A stretch of 64,000 bases of DNA from Pseudomonas sp. BCA17 (GTDB taxonomy: Bacteria; Pseudomonadota; Gammaproteobacteria; Pseudomonadales; Pseudomonadaceae), in the NCBI RefSeq assembly GCF_004519405.1, contig NZ_SGWI01000005.1, forward strand, positions 372,001-436,000, written 5' to 3'. Every line of letters begins with the position of its first letter. Position 1 is the first letter of the stretch. The notes beneath the pieces were generated by a model. The model searched no databases. It saw only the letters and a list, made by a program, of their open reading frames with translations, and had not been told where the DNA came from. Of the stretch, positions 8,443 through 16,765 are shown in pieces. Made by a program: the position numbers and the translations under genes.

Positions 8443-8465
8443 AATAATAATCGCATCAAATGCGA
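8443..8465 (+). promoter_or_regulatory. A-rich CA-type motif followed by a perfect palindrome before fadD1
   Basis: AATAATAA (8443-8450) fits the AANAANAA pattern bound by Hfq/Crc in Pseudomonas. It abuts the perfect palindrome TCGCAT-CAA-ATGCGA (8451-8465). The pair lies 34 to 56 bases upstream of the fadD1 start codon, probably in the leader or core promoter. Catabolite repression and a repressor site are both plausible, and neither is shown. Confidence 0.4.
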
Positions 8466-8498
8466 TGATGAATTCGCGTCGCTGAGGAGTGGGCTTCC

Positions 8499-10190
8499 AT
8501 GAACGAAGACTTTTGGAAGGATAAGTACCCCGCCGGGATTGCTGCAGAAATCAATCCAGACGAGTATCAGAATATTCAGGCGGTACTGAAACAGTCCTGC
8601 CAGCGCTTCGCCGACAAACCGGCTTTCAGCAACCTGGGCAAGACCATCACCTACGGTGAATTGTACGAATTGTCCGGTGCCTTCGCCGCCTACCTGCAAC
8701 AGCACACCGACTTGAAGCCCGGCGATCGAATCGCCGTGCAACTGCCCAACGTCCTGCAATACCCGGTCGCGGTATTCGGCGCCATCCGTGCCGGCCTGAT
8801 CGTGGTCAACACCAACCCGCTGTACACCGCGCGGGAAATGGAACACCAATTCAATGATTCCGGGGCCAAGGCCCTGGTCTGCCTGGCCAACATGGCCCAC
8901 CTGGCGGAAAAGGTCGTACCCAAGACCTCCGTCAAGCACGTGATCGTCACTGAAGTCGCTGACCTGCTGTCGCCATTCAAGCGCCTGCTGATCAACAGCG
9001 TCATCAAGTACGTGAAGAAGATGGTCCCTGCCTATCACTTGCCCAAGGCGATCAAGTTCAATGACGTGCTGGCCAAGGGGCAGGGGCAACCGGTCAATGA
9101 CGTCAGCCCGGCCAGCGGCGACGTGGCGGTATTGCAATACACCGGCGGCACCACCGGCGTGGCCAAGGGCGCGATGCTGACCCACCGTAACCTGGTCGCC
9201 AACATGCTGCAGTGCAAGGCGCTGATGGGCTCCAACCTCAACGAAGGCTGCGAGATCCTGATCACGCCGCTGCCGCTGTATCACATCTACGCGTTCACCT
9301 TTCATTGCATGGCGATGATGTTGATCGGCAACCACAACATCCTGATCAGCAACCCGCGCGACTTGCCGGCAATGGTCAAGGAACTGTCGAAGTGGAAGTT
9401 CAGCGGTTTTGTCGGGCTGAACACCCTGTTCGTGGCGCTGTGCAACAACGAAGGCTTCCGCAAGCTGGACTTCTCTGCGCTGAAAGTCACCTTGTCGGGC
9501 GGCATGGCCTTGCAACTTGCCGCTGCCGAACGCTGGAAAGCCGTCACCGGCTGCAACATCTGCGAAGGTTACGGCATGACCGAAACCAGCCCGGTGGCCA
9601 CGGTCAACCCGAGCCAGAGCATTCAGATCGGCACTATCGGTATTCCGGTACCGTCGACGGTATGCAAGGTCATCGCCGACGACGGCACCGAGCTGCCGTT
9701 GGGCGAAACCGGCGAGCTGTGCATCAAGGGCCCGCAGGTCATGAAGGGCTACTGGCAACGCGAAGACGCCACTGCCGAGATCCTCGACAGCGAAGGCTGG
9801 CTGAAGACCGGTGATATCGCGATCATCCAGCAAGACGGCTACATGCGCATCGTGGACCGCAAGAAGGACATGATTCTGGTCTCCGGTTTCAACGTCTACC
9901 CCAATGAGCTGGAAGACGTGCTGGCAGCCCTGCCGGGCGTGCTGCAATGCGCGGCCATCGGTGTGCCTGACGAGAAGTCCGGGGAACACATCAAGATCTT
10001 CATCGTGGTCAAGCCGGGGGCCACCCTGACCAAGGACCAGGTGATGGAACACATGCGTGCCAACGTCACCGGCTACAAGGTGCCCAAGGCCGTGGAGTTC
10101 CGCGATGCGTTGCCGACCACCAACGTGGGCAAGATCCTGCGTCGTGAGTTGCGCGATGAAGAACTGAAGAAACTCGGCCTCAAAAAGTAA
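8499..10190 (+). CDS. fadD1: long-chain fatty acid--CoA ligase FadD1
   Basis: Second acyl-CoA synthetase of the tandem pair, 563 residues, forming acyl-CoA from free fatty acid, ATP and CoA. Motifs: the P-loop YTGGTTGVAKGAMLTH near residue 213, CEGYGMTETSP near 360, SEGWLKTGDIA near 435, DRKKDMILVSGFNVYP, and TTNVGKILRREL near the end. A GAGGAG ribosome site precedes the ATG. It has its own upstream region with two inverted repeats and ends at a strong terminator, so it is probably transcribed separately from fadD2. In P. aeruginosa the two paralogues differ in chain-length preference and induction; that division cannot be read from this sequence. Confidence 0.92.
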   Translation: MNEDFWKDKYPAGIAAEINPDEYQNIQAVLKQSCQRFADKPAFSNLGKTITYGELYELSGAFAAYLQQHTDLKPGDRIAVQLPNVLQYPVAVFGAIRAGLIVVNTNPLYTAREMEHQFNDSGAKALVCLANMAHLAEKVVPKTSVKHVIVTEVADLLSPFKRLLINSVIKYVKKMVPAYHLPKAIKFNDVLAKGQGQPVNDVSPASGDVAVLQYTGGTTGVAKGAMLTHRNLVANMLQCKALMGSNLNEGCEILITPLPLYHIYAFTFHCMAMMLIGNHNILISNPRDLPAMVKELSKWKFSGFVGLNTLFVALCNNEGFRKLDFSALKVTLSGGMALQLAAAERWKAVTGCNICEGYGMTETSPVATVNPSQSIQIGTIGIPVPSTVCKVIADDGTELPLGETGELCIKGPQVMKGYWQREDATAEILDSEGWLKTGDIAIIQQDGYMRIVDRKKDMILVSGFNVYPNELEDVLAALPGVLQCAAIGVPDEKSGEHIKIFIVVKPGATLTKDQVMEHMRANVTGYKVPKAVEFRDALPTTNVGKILRRELRDEELKKLGLKK

Positions 10191-10213
10191 GCACGCCAGC
10201 GGTTTCAACCAAG

Positions 10214-10242
10214 CCCGTACTTCGATGAAGTACGGGTTTTTT
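10214..10242 (+). terminator. rho-independent terminator of fadD1
   Basis: CCCGTACTTC (10214-10223) and GAAGTACGGG (10227-10236) pair perfectly around a three-base loop, followed by six T residues, 23 bases after the fadD1 stop. Confidence 0.9.
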
Positions 10243-10355
10243 ATTGGCTGCTATTTAATGTAATGCGTGTTTACGTTGATTGCATATAGCCACTACCGTG
10301 GAGGAAATATGCACAATATGGCTTTTTTACGCGCCCTTACTTAAATGGCGAGCCA

Positions 10356-10733
10356 TTAGCAGGCGAACTGCGCGAAGCTCACACCCGCACCCGCCGGGCG
10401 TACATCCTTCAGGAACGAATCCTTGTCCGCGCTCAGTTCCAGGGTGATCTCCGGCTTGCGCTTGCCCGCGTTGCGCACCACCAGCCCTTCGAGCTTCTCG
10501 CGCAGGAACGCCGTCGGTACCTTCAGGTGCAGCAACTGGTCGGTCTCGGCGTTGTGCATCAGCAGGTGAATCCACTCGTACTGGCCCACGGCAATGCGGC
10601 CTACCGGCAGGTCGAACCACCAGATGTTGCGCTTGCGGTCCAGGTCGGTGAAGTGACAGTTGTTGACGCCGAGTACGGCACCGCCCAGTTCGGTGTTTCG
10701 GCGGGCGATGGCCTGTGCTTTATTGAGTTTCAT
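10356..10733 (-). CDS. conserved hypothetical protein, 125 aa
   Basis: A 125-residue soluble protein that I recognise only as a Pseudomonas-type hypothetical. It begins MKLNKAQAIARRN, has a tryptophan-rich central segment RKRNIWWFDLPVGRIAVGQ near residue 45, and ends in a charged half with ELSADKDSF. No catalytic motif, signal peptide or membrane segment is visible. The ATG at 10733 is chosen because AGGAAGG lies just upstream; a longer frame to 10805 has no such site. It is convergent with fadD1 and divergent from the csbD-like gene. Confidence 0.7.
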   Translation of the reverse strand: MKLNKAQAIARRNTELGGAVLGVNNCHFTDLDRKRNIWWFDLPVGRIAVGQYEWIHLLMHNAETDQLLHLKVPTAFLREKLEGLVVRNAGKRKPEITLELSADKDSFLKDVRPAGAGVSFAQFAC

Positions 10734-10932
10734 AACCTTCCTACGGGATCTGTTATTCAGCGTTATAGCCTGAATGTGCCGGGCATTCTCGTGGGTTGGT
10801 CGCAAAACATAAAGTCAAACCTGCCGCTTTCGATGAAATGCGCATCGAAAAATAATTGAAACTCTGCCGTACCGCTTCGGGTCAATCTTCAGGCAATGCC
10901 CAAAACACCTGATTGTTCTTCGGAGAAATACC

Positions 10933-11118
10933 ATGAGCAGCACATCGGATAAGGCAAAAGGTTTGAAAGACGAGGTCGTCGGCAACGTCAAGCAAGGCGT
11001 CGGCAAGGTCACCGGCAACGACAAACTGCGCGCTGAAGGCGTCGTGCAGGAAAAGAAAGGCCAGGTCGAAAAAGCCGTCGGTGATACCAAGGACGCGGTC
11101 AAGAAAGCGACCAAGTAG
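10933..11118 (+). CDS. CsbD family stress-response protein
   Basis: A 61-residue, lysine-rich, hydrophilic protein with the CsbD pattern KGLKDEVVGNVKQGVGKVTGND repeated loosely through the chain. CsbD-like proteins are general-stress-induced in many bacteria, but their molecular role is unknown. A GGAGA ribosome site precedes the ATG. The gene is monocistronic, with a terminator 32 bases after the stop. Confidence 0.88.
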   Translation: MSSTSDKAKGLKDEVVGNVKQGVGKVTGNDKLRAEGVVQEKKGQVEKAVGDTKDAVKKATK

Positions 11119-11149
11119 TCTTGAATCGCTGGCGGGTTATCGCAGCTCG

Positions 11150-11177
11150 ACGGCCATCCACGGATGGCCGTTTTTGT
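11150..11177 (+). terminator. rho-independent terminator of the csbD-like gene
   Basis: ACGGCCATC (11150-11158) pairs with GATGGCCGT (11164-11172) around a short loop, followed by a run of T residues. Confidence 0.85.
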
Positions 11178-11297
11178 GTCACGTGATGCGTTTAAAGTTT
11201 CGAAATTGTTTCAGGGTCGCCAAATGGGCTACCTTGATGTAGAAAACGGCCCCTGAGTCGCCCACGAACTCAACTTTTTGCGGCGAAAGGAGACGCT

Positions 11298-12248
11298 ATG
11301 ATTTTTCCGGTACTAAATGGTCTCAAGCTCCACAAAGTGCTGGTGCGCACCGTGACGGAATTCGTCGATGACGAAATGCCCACGTACGCCTCGGCACTGG
11401 CCTATCAGATGCTGTTTTCACTGTTCCCCTTCCTGCTGTTCCTGATAGCCCTGATCGGTTTCCTGCACCTGCCGGACTTCTTCAGCTGGCTGCGCCTGCA
11501 GTCGGAGCTGGTCTTGCCGCCCCAGGCGCTGGAGCAGGTCAACCCGGTGATCGACCAGTTGCAGCAGTCCAAGGGTGGCTTGCTCTCGGTGGGTATCGTA
11601 ATCGCCTTGTGGACCGCCTCGGCCGGCGTGCGCCTGATGATGAGCGCGATGAACGCCGCCTACGACGTTGTCGAAGGCCGGCCGATCTGGAAGCGTTTCC
11701 CTCTGTCGATTCTCTACACCGTTGGTATCGCCGGCATGCTCCTCGCTGCCGCCGCGTTGATGGTGCTGGGCCCGCAAGTGATGGAGTGGGTCGCCGGGCA
11801 GATCGGCATGGAGGAGTTCGTGGTCACCCTGTGGACCATCCTGCGCTGGCCGGTGATCGTGATCCTGCTGATGTTCGCCGTGGCCCTCATGTATTACGTG
11901 ATGCCCGATGTGCAGCAGAAATTTCGTTTCATCACCCCAGGCTCGGTACTGGCCGTCGTGGTGTGGATTGTCGCTTCGCTGGGCTTCGGCTATTACGTGA
12001 AAACCTTCGCCGACTACAACGCCATGTATGGCAGTATCGGTGCGATCATCGTCCTGCTCCTGTACTTCTACATTTCTGCCGCCGTGCTATTGCTGGGCGC
12101 GGAGATGAACGCGGTGATCGAGCACATGTCGGCCGAAGGCAAGGATCCTGGAGAAAAGCAGTTCGATGGACAGACTCACACGGATGAAAAACAGCATGTC
12201 TCAGGCCTGGGCCGGGACCACTCCAAACCCACTACTGACGAAGTCTGA
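11298..12248 (+). CDS. YihY/virulence factor BrkB family inner-membrane protein
   Basis: A 316-residue membrane protein of the YihY/BrkB (UPF0761) family. It has about six hydrophobic segments, at roughly residues 35-60, 95-115, 140-165, 185-205, 215-240 and 250-275. The conserved TYASALAYQMLFSLFPFLL lies at the N terminus and a charged, His/Lys-rich tail at 285-316. Despite old names the family has no proven RNase or virulence function. AAGGAG precedes the ATG. The stop is three bases before def, so the two are probably co-transcribed. Confidence 0.87.
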   Translation: MIFPVLNGLKLHKVLVRTVTEFVDDEMPTYASALAYQMLFSLFPFLLFLIALIGFLHLPDFFSWLRLQSELVLPPQALEQVNPVIDQLQQSKGGLLSVGIVIALWTASAGVRLMMSAMNAAYDVVEGRPIWKRFPLSILYTVGIAGMLLAAAALMVLGPQVMEWVAGQIGMEEFVVTLWTILRWPVIVILLMFAVALMYYVMPDVQQKFRFITPGSVLAVVVWIVASLGFGYYVKTFADYNAMYGSIGAIIVLLLYFYISAAVLLLGAEMNAVIEHMSAEGKDPGEKQFDGQTHTDEKQHVSGLGRDHSKPTTDEV

Positions 12249-12251
12249 TCG

Positions 12252-12791
12252 ATGATCCGTGAAATCCTGAAAATGGGCGACGAGCGCCTGCTGCGTATCG
12301 CGCAACCGGTTCCGCCGGAAATGTTCGACAGCCCCGAGCTGTGGCAACTGATCGATGACATGTTCCAGACCATGGAACACGTTGGCGGTGTCGGCCTGGC
12401 CGCGCCGCAGATTGGCGTTGATCTGCAACTGGTGATCTTTGGTTTCGAGGCCAGTGAACGCTACCCGGACGCGCCGCCGGTGCCGCAGACCATCCTGATC
12501 AATCCGTTGATTACACCGCTCAGCCCGGTTCTGGAAGAAGGTTATGAAGGCTGCCTGTCCGTACCTGGCCTGCGTGGTGCGGTGAACCGTTACCAACAGA
12601 TTCGCTACGAAGGTTTCGACCCCAAGGGCGAGCCGATTGTGCGGTTTGCCGACGGATTCCACGCGCGGGTGGTGCAGCATGAATGCGATCACCTGATCGG
12701 TCGGCTTTACCCGTCTCGGATTACCGACTTCAGCAAATTCGGTTTTATCGAGGTGATGTTTCCTGAGATGGACCCCGCAGCCGACGACTGA
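12252..12791 (+). CDS. def: peptide deformylase
   Basis: Removes the N-formyl group from nascent proteins, using Fe2+ or another metal. The 179-residue protein has all three signature motifs: GVGLAAPQIGV (box 1) near residue 45, EGCLSVPG (box 2, metal-ligand Cys) near 98, and QHECDHLIGRL (box 3, HExxH-type His ligands and Glu) near 140. Box 3 reads HECDH, the usual form. Unlike the main def of most pseudomonads it is not beside fmt, so it is probably a second deformylase. It follows the YihY gene by three bases. Confidence 0.92.
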   Translation: MIREILKMGDERLLRIAQPVPPEMFDSPELWQLIDDMFQTMEHVGGVGLAAPQIGVDLQLVIFGFEASERYPDAPPVPQTILINPLITPLSPVLEEGYEGCLSVPGLRGAVNRYQQIRYEGFDPKGEPIVRFADGFHARVVQHECDHLIGRLYPSRITDFSKFGFIEVMFPEMDPAADD

Positions 12792-12814
12792 CGGCAGCCT
12801 CGTTGAGATCAACT

Positions 12815-12837
12815 TGTGGGAGGGGCCGCCTCCCACA
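12815..12837. terminator. bidirectional hairpin between def and the methyltransferase gene
   Basis: TGTGGGAGG (12815-12823) and CCTCCCACA (12829-12837) pair perfectly in the convergent gap. It belongs to the short GTGGGAG hairpin type that recurs between genes in this window. Confidence 0.55.
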
Positions 12838-12858
12838 TGCATGGCCTCTCAAGTCGGA

Positions 12859-13677
12859 TTATTTGGTGGGTTTGACGAACCGCAACGTCATCCGATCCGA
12901 CTCCCCGATCGCCAGATACCTGGCTTTGTCCTGCTCGCCCAATTTCAACGTCGGCGGCAAGGTCCACACGCCATCGGGGTAGTCCTTGGTGTCCTTCGGG
13001 TTGGCATTCACTTCACTTTGCCCCGCCAGTTGGAACCCGGCATCTGTCGCCAGCTTCACCACCTGTGCGGTCGTCAGGTAACCACTGTTCTTGATCGCCT
13101 CCAGGTCCGCTCCATCCTTGGCCCGGTGATCCTCCACACCCAGCACACCGCCCGGTTTCAGCACGTTATAGAACGCACTGAAGGTCGCTGCCGCCGTGTC
13201 GGCCGCTACCCAGTTATGCACATTGCGAAAGGTCAGCACCGCATCGGCCGAGGCTGGTTTGCCGAAGACCGGTGCCTTGGGGTCGAACTCGACCACCGCG
13301 GCCTTGCCGTAGCGTGCTGGGTCGGCTGTGAATTTCTTCTTCAGGTTTTCTTCGGATATGCGCGCATAGGCACTGCTGCTCGCCGCCTGTACGGCTGCGA
13401 TGTACTGCCCGTGATCCTTGAGCAGCGGCGCCAGCACTTCGCTGTACCAGCCGCCCCCCGGGGTGATTTCGATCACCCTCTGGTTGGCGCGTAAGCCGAA
13501 GAACTCCAGGGTCTGCTGAGGATGGCGATAGCCGTCGCGCGCGCTGTTGGCCGGGTCGCGCCAACTGCCGGCGAGTACGCTGGAATATTGCCGGGCACTG
13601 ATCTGAGCATCGGCTGCCTGGCTCACCACCGGCAAGAGGAGGGCGGTGAGGGTAAGAATTGCAAGCGTCGTTTTCAT
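12859..13677 (-). CDS. exported class I SAM-dependent methyltransferase-like protein
   Basis: A 272-residue protein that begins with a signal peptide (MKTTLAILTLTALLLPVVSQA, cleavage likely after residue 21). It continues into a Rossmann methyltransferase core: motif I EITPGGGWYSEVL near residue 70, motif II near VVEFD around 125, and GGVLGVEDHRAK near 185. It resembles predicted methyltransferases of COG4798. A periplasmic location is puzzling because SAM is cytosolic. The start at 13677 has an AGGAT ribosome site upstream; longer frames would bury the signal peptide. The substrate is unknown. Confidence 0.78.
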   Translation of the reverse strand: MKTTLAILTLTALLLPVVSQAADAQISARQYSSVLAGSWRDPANSARDGYRHPQQTLEFFGLRANQRVIEITPGGGWYSEVLAPLLKDHGQYIAAVQAASSSAYARISEENLKKKFTADPARYGKAAVVEFDPKAPVFGKPASADAVLTFRNVHNWVAADTAAATFSAFYNVLKPGGVLGVEDHRAKDGADLEAIKNSGYLTTAQVVKLATDAGFQLAGQSEVNANPKDTKDYPDGVWTLPPTLKLGEQDKARYLAIGESDRMTLRFVKPTK

Positions 13678-13736
13678 GATCATCCTGTGAAGGGCCACTG
13701 TGCCGCCGAGGCTAGCACGGGCCCTGCATGCACTGA

Positions 13737-14165
13737 TCACACATTATTCGAGGTCGACCTCACCAAACGATCTAAGCCCATCGCGATCATCGGTTTGTTG
13801 CGCTTGTAGCGCACCAGCCGTTCGCTGAGGGACTGCGGCAGCAGCGTGTCCTGGGTGAACCCCATGCGTTGATAAAACCCTTCGAGGTCCGGATGACACA
13901 GCAACCACACAGTGCCTTCGCAAGCCGCCACCGCTTGAAGAATCAGCTTCGCCGCCAACCCCTGGCCACGATACGCCGGGTCCACGAACACACCGGTCAG
14001 CCATTGCCCACCGACCACTGGTGTCAGGCACAAGCCGGCGATGATTTCGCTCTCCCGCGCCACCCATAGGCGCCCGCCCTTGAGCGCCTTCATCGATGAA
14101 TTGTGGCTGCGATAAAACTTGTTCAGCAGGGGCCACAGGGGTTCTGCCAGCAATTGGATAAGCAT
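13737..14165 (-). CDS. GNAT family N-acetyltransferase
   Basis: A 142-residue acetyltransferase of the GNAT superfamily. The acetyl-CoA motif A is VFVDPAYRGQGLAAKLIL near residues 65-82, and motif B is HPDLEGFYQRMGF near 95-108. The start is the ATG at 14165; a TTG two codons earlier is less likely. It lies upstream of the exported methyltransferase on the same strand, 59 bases apart, and may be co-transcribed. The substrate cannot be predicted. Confidence 0.8.
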   Translation of the reverse strand: MLIQLLAEPLWPLLNKFYRSHNSSMKALKGGRLWVARESEIIAGLCLTPVVGGQWLTGVFVDPAYRGQGLAAKLILQAVAACEGTVWLLCHPDLEGFYQRMGFTQDTLLPQSLSERLVRYKRNKPMIAMGLDRLVRSTSNNV

Positions 14166-14298
14166 GTTCAAACCAGTGAGAGGGCGAGGGCGGCCATTGT
14201 AGCGGTTGATGCATGTGCTTCTAAGCTAAGCACCAAACGATCTGCAAGATTTTCGCGCCTCGTTGCACAGAGCAGGAAACACCTGCTGTGAGCTGCCG

Positions 14299-15228
14299 AT
14301 GGCCAATTACCTTGATCCGATCCAACGCCGGGAAATCGAAGCCCTGGCCACGACCTTTACTGCAAGAACCGAATGGCCGACCTGGCTGCTGTTGATCGGC
14401 GTGTACGCCGGCTGGTTCGCCGTGATACTTGGCAGCCGCTGGTTGGGCGTGTGGTTGAGCACGCTGTTGCTGATCCCGATCGTGACGTTGTGGCTGTCGG
14501 TGCAACATGAACTGCTGCATGGCCATCCCACCCGTTCGGCGCTGTTCAATAAAATCCTCGGCTATGCGCCATTCGCCGTGTGGTACCCCTACACGCTGTA
14601 TCGCGACAGCCACTTGCTGCACCACAACGATGAAGACCTGACGTTGCCAGGTATCGACCCGGAAAGCCGCTACCTTAACCAGCAGCAATGGGACAACAGC
14701 TCACTGTTCGAACGTGGTGTGCATTGGCTGACCAAGACCGTGCTCGGCCGCTTCCTGCTGGCAGCGCCCTTGGCGATTGGCCGTCTGGCCCGCCACGAGT
14801 GTCGGCGCCTGCCCCAGGTCTGGTCGATGTGGCTGGCCCACGGCGTGGTTACCGTGCTGATGCTGAGTTTCGTCGCCCACTGCAGCGCGCTGTCGGTGTG
14901 GCACTACCTGCTGCTGGTCAGCGTACCGGCCTTGTCCCTGGCGTCGATTCGTTCCTACTATGAACATCGCCCGCACCCGCAACCGGAGCAACGCACTGTG
15001 CTCAACGAAGCATCCTGGCCGTGGACCTGGCTGTTTCTCAACAACAACCTGCACCTGGTGCACCACGACCTGCCCAAATTGCCCTGGTACTTGCTGCCCA
15101 CGGTCTACCGCGCCCGGCGCAAGCAGTGGGTGGCGCGCAGCGGTGGTTTCCTGGTGCAAGGCTACGGCCAGTTGATCAGCCGCCACGGTCTCAAGGCCAT
15201 CGACAGTCCCCGGCACCCTTTTGCGTGA
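14299..15228 (+). CDS. fatty acid desaturase (membrane di-iron)
   Basis: A 309-residue integral membrane desaturase or hydroxylase. Three histidine boxes for the di-iron centre are present: HELLHGH near residue 75, HLLHHND near 105, and HLVHHDLPKLPWYLLP near 250. Hydrophobic pairs lie near 30-70 and 185-220. The ATG at 14299 is preferred to an in-frame ATG at 14263 because it is where family homology begins. The next gene starts nine bases after its stop, so it is in an operon with a PhnD-like protein, an unusual partner. The true substrate (acyl lipid or other alkane-like compound) is open. Confidence 0.82.
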   Translation: MANYLDPIQRREIEALATTFTARTEWPTWLLLIGVYAGWFAVILGSRWLGVWLSTLLLIPIVTLWLSVQHELLHGHPTRSALFNKILGYAPFAVWYPYTLYRDSHLLHHNDEDLTLPGIDPESRYLNQQQWDNSSLFERGVHWLTKTVLGRFLLAAPLAIGRLARHECRRLPQVWSMWLAHGVVTVLMLSFVAHCSALSVWHYLLLVSVPALSLASIRSYYEHRPHPQPEQRTVLNEASWPWTWLFLNNNLHLVHHDLPKLPWYLLPTVYRARRKQWVARSGGFLVQGYGQLISRHGLKAIDSPRHPFA

Positions 15229-15237
15229 GAGCTGACC

Positions 15238-16029
15238 ATGAGTGACCACTATGCCGAGCTGTTGATGTATGTCGCGCCCGAGCCGATCCGGCAGGCCAGC
15301 CACGAATGGCTGACGCGCATCCTCGAACGCCTGGGGCTGCGCCGTCTCAATGCCGATCACCTGGACTTGCCCGGCCTGTGGCTCGCGCCCGAGTTGCTGG
15401 TGACTCAAACCTGCGGCTATCCACTGATGACGCAATTGCGCGGCCATGTCCGTGTGATCGGCCGCCCCCGCTATGAGTTGCCCCACAGCAGTCAGGGCGA
15501 ACACTGCAGCCTTCTGCTGACCCGGGACGACAACCCGCGCCACACGTTGGCGGACTTTTACGACAGCCGTGGCGTGATCAACGGCCACGACTCCAACAGC
15601 GGCATGAACCTGCTGCGCCAACGCCTGGCACCGCTGCAGCGCAATGGGCGTTTCTTCGCCAGCGTGGACATCAGCGGCGCCCACCGCGAGAGCCTGCGCC
15701 GGCTGCGGGAAGATCGCGCCGACCTCGCCGCCGTCGACAGCGTCACCTACGACTACCTTGCCCGCTTTGCGCCGCAGGAAGTGGCGGGGCTGCGCATCGT
15801 GACCCGCAGCGCGCCGAGCCCGACTTTGCCCTATATCGGTCCATTGGGCTTGAGCGATGAACAGGTTATTCAGATCCGTCAGGCAATGAACCAGGCGCTG
15901 CATGATTTACCCCAGGTGGCCGAAACACTGGGCCTGCAGGAGGTGCTTGCCGCCAGCGAAGACGACTACAAAACACTTTTGGACTACCAGCAACAGGCCG
16001 TCAGCGTCGGCTACGCTGAGCTTCGATAA
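15238..16029 (+). CDS. PhnD-like phosphate/phosphonate-binding-type protein, no signal peptide
   Basis: A 263-residue protein of the PhnD-like periplasmic-binding fold (type 2). It has VTQTCGYPLMTQLRG near residue 60, FYDSRGVINGHDSNSGMNLLR near 112-132, and an AAVDSVTYDYL segment near 175, all typical of phosphonate-binding relatives. It lacks an N-terminal signal sequence, so it may act in the cytoplasm rather than feed a transporter. It follows the desaturase by nine bases. No permease or ATPase gene is nearby, so an uptake role is unsupported; a sensor or accessory role is possible. Confidence 0.75.
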   Translation: MSDHYAELLMYVAPEPIRQASHEWLTRILERLGLRRLNADHLDLPGLWLAPELLVTQTCGYPLMTQLRGHVRVIGRPRYELPHSSQGEHCSLLLTRDDNPRHTLADFYDSRGVINGHDSNSGMNLLRQRLAPLQRNGRFFASVDISGAHRESLRRLREDRADLAAVDSVTYDYLARFAPQEVAGLRIVTRSAPSPTLPYIGPLGLSDEQVIQIRQAMNQALHDLPQVAETLGLQEVLAASEDDYKTLLDYQQQAVSVGYAELR

Positions 16030-16137
16030 GGTTATATAAAAATACCTTTTAAATATTATTAAAGAATAAGCAGCCTTGCTAGGATCGCTTCACCGGAACA
16101 CCGGACATAACGTGCAACCTACCCAGATGGAGCCACT

Positions 16138-16665
16138 ATGTCCGGCGCCGACACTACTCACCGCGATTACGTGGGCGGATTGTTCCGCAGTCATTACGAC
16201 TGGCTGTGCAACCGTCTGCACCGTCACCTCGATTCGCGCGCCCACGCCGAAGACATTGCCGCCGATACCTTTGTCCAGTTGCTGAGTGCGCCGGGTGCAG
16301 GCCCCATCCGCCAGCCTCGCGCGTTGCTTACCACTATCGCCCAGCGCCTGATGTACCAGCTGTGGCGCCGCCGTGACCTGGAGCGCGCCTACCTTGAAGC
16401 GCTCGACAGCGAAGAAACCTGCAGCGCGCCGTCTGCGCAAGAGCTGGCGCAGATGCTCGAGGCGCTGCAAGCCATCGACCAATTGCTCGACGGCTTGCCG
16501 GCCAAGGTCAAGGCGACCTTTCTACTGTCGCAGCTCAATGGCCTGACCTACCCGGAAATCGCCACCGAGCTGGGGATTTCCCGGCGCTCGGTCAGCGACT
16601 ACATGACCCGTGCCTTCAATCGCTGCCTGCGGTTCCACCACACGCGGCTCAGTTATGACTTTTAA
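16138..16665 (+). CDS. ECF sigma factor, FecI-like
   Basis: A 175-residue RNA polymerase sigma factor. Region 2 is in LFRSHYDWLCNRLHRHL to DTFVQLL (residues 16-50) and region 4 in LPAKVKATFLLSQLNGLTYPEIATELGISRRSVSDYM (120-160), close to iron-starvation FecI types. It begins at an ATG after a GGAG site. Normally such genes are followed by a fecR anti-sigma and a TonB receptor gene. Here the next gene is a solute-binding protein, so its signal and targets are unclear. The upstream 110 bases are AT-rich and could hold a Fur-type site, but I could not define one. Confidence 0.85.
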   Translation: MSGADTTHRDYVGGLFRSHYDWLCNRLHRHLDSRAHAEDIAADTFVQLLSAPGAGPIRQPRALLTTIAQRLMYQLWRRRDLERAYLEALDSEETCSAPSAQELAQMLEALQAIDQLLDGLPAKVKATFLLSQLNGLTYPEIATELGISRRSVSDYMTRAFNRCLRFHHTRLSYDF

Positions 16666-16691
16666 CCCCTCTTGAATACAGCAGAGATCAA

Positions 16692-16721
16692 GTGTGGGAG
16701 CGGGCAAGCCCGTTCCTACAC
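16692..16721. terminator. hairpin after the sigma factor gene
   Basis: GTGTGGGAGCGGG (16692-16704) pairs with CCCGTTCCTACAC (16709-16721) around a four-base loop, 27 bases after the stop. There is no T-tract. It is a REP-like or terminator hairpin. Confidence 0.5.
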
Positions 16722-16765
16722 TGGGTCTTCTGTGTTCCAGGAAATGATTAGCCACGAGGTTCTGC

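Noticed and set aside
8421..10208. Long open frame on the minus strand (about 595 codons) opposite fadD1
   Set aside because: It is the antisense shadow of fadD1. The composition (His/Gly/Gln/Asp-rich, no recognisable motif) and the clear FadD motifs on the other strand settle it.
14701..15903. Long minus-strand frame opposite the desaturase and PhnD-like genes
   Set aside because: It crosses two real genes with strong motifs and has no ribosome site or family features.
16028..16080. Fur box in the AT-rich region before the FecI-like gene
   Set aside because: Only general AT-richness; I could not align it convincingly to the 19-bp Fur consensus.
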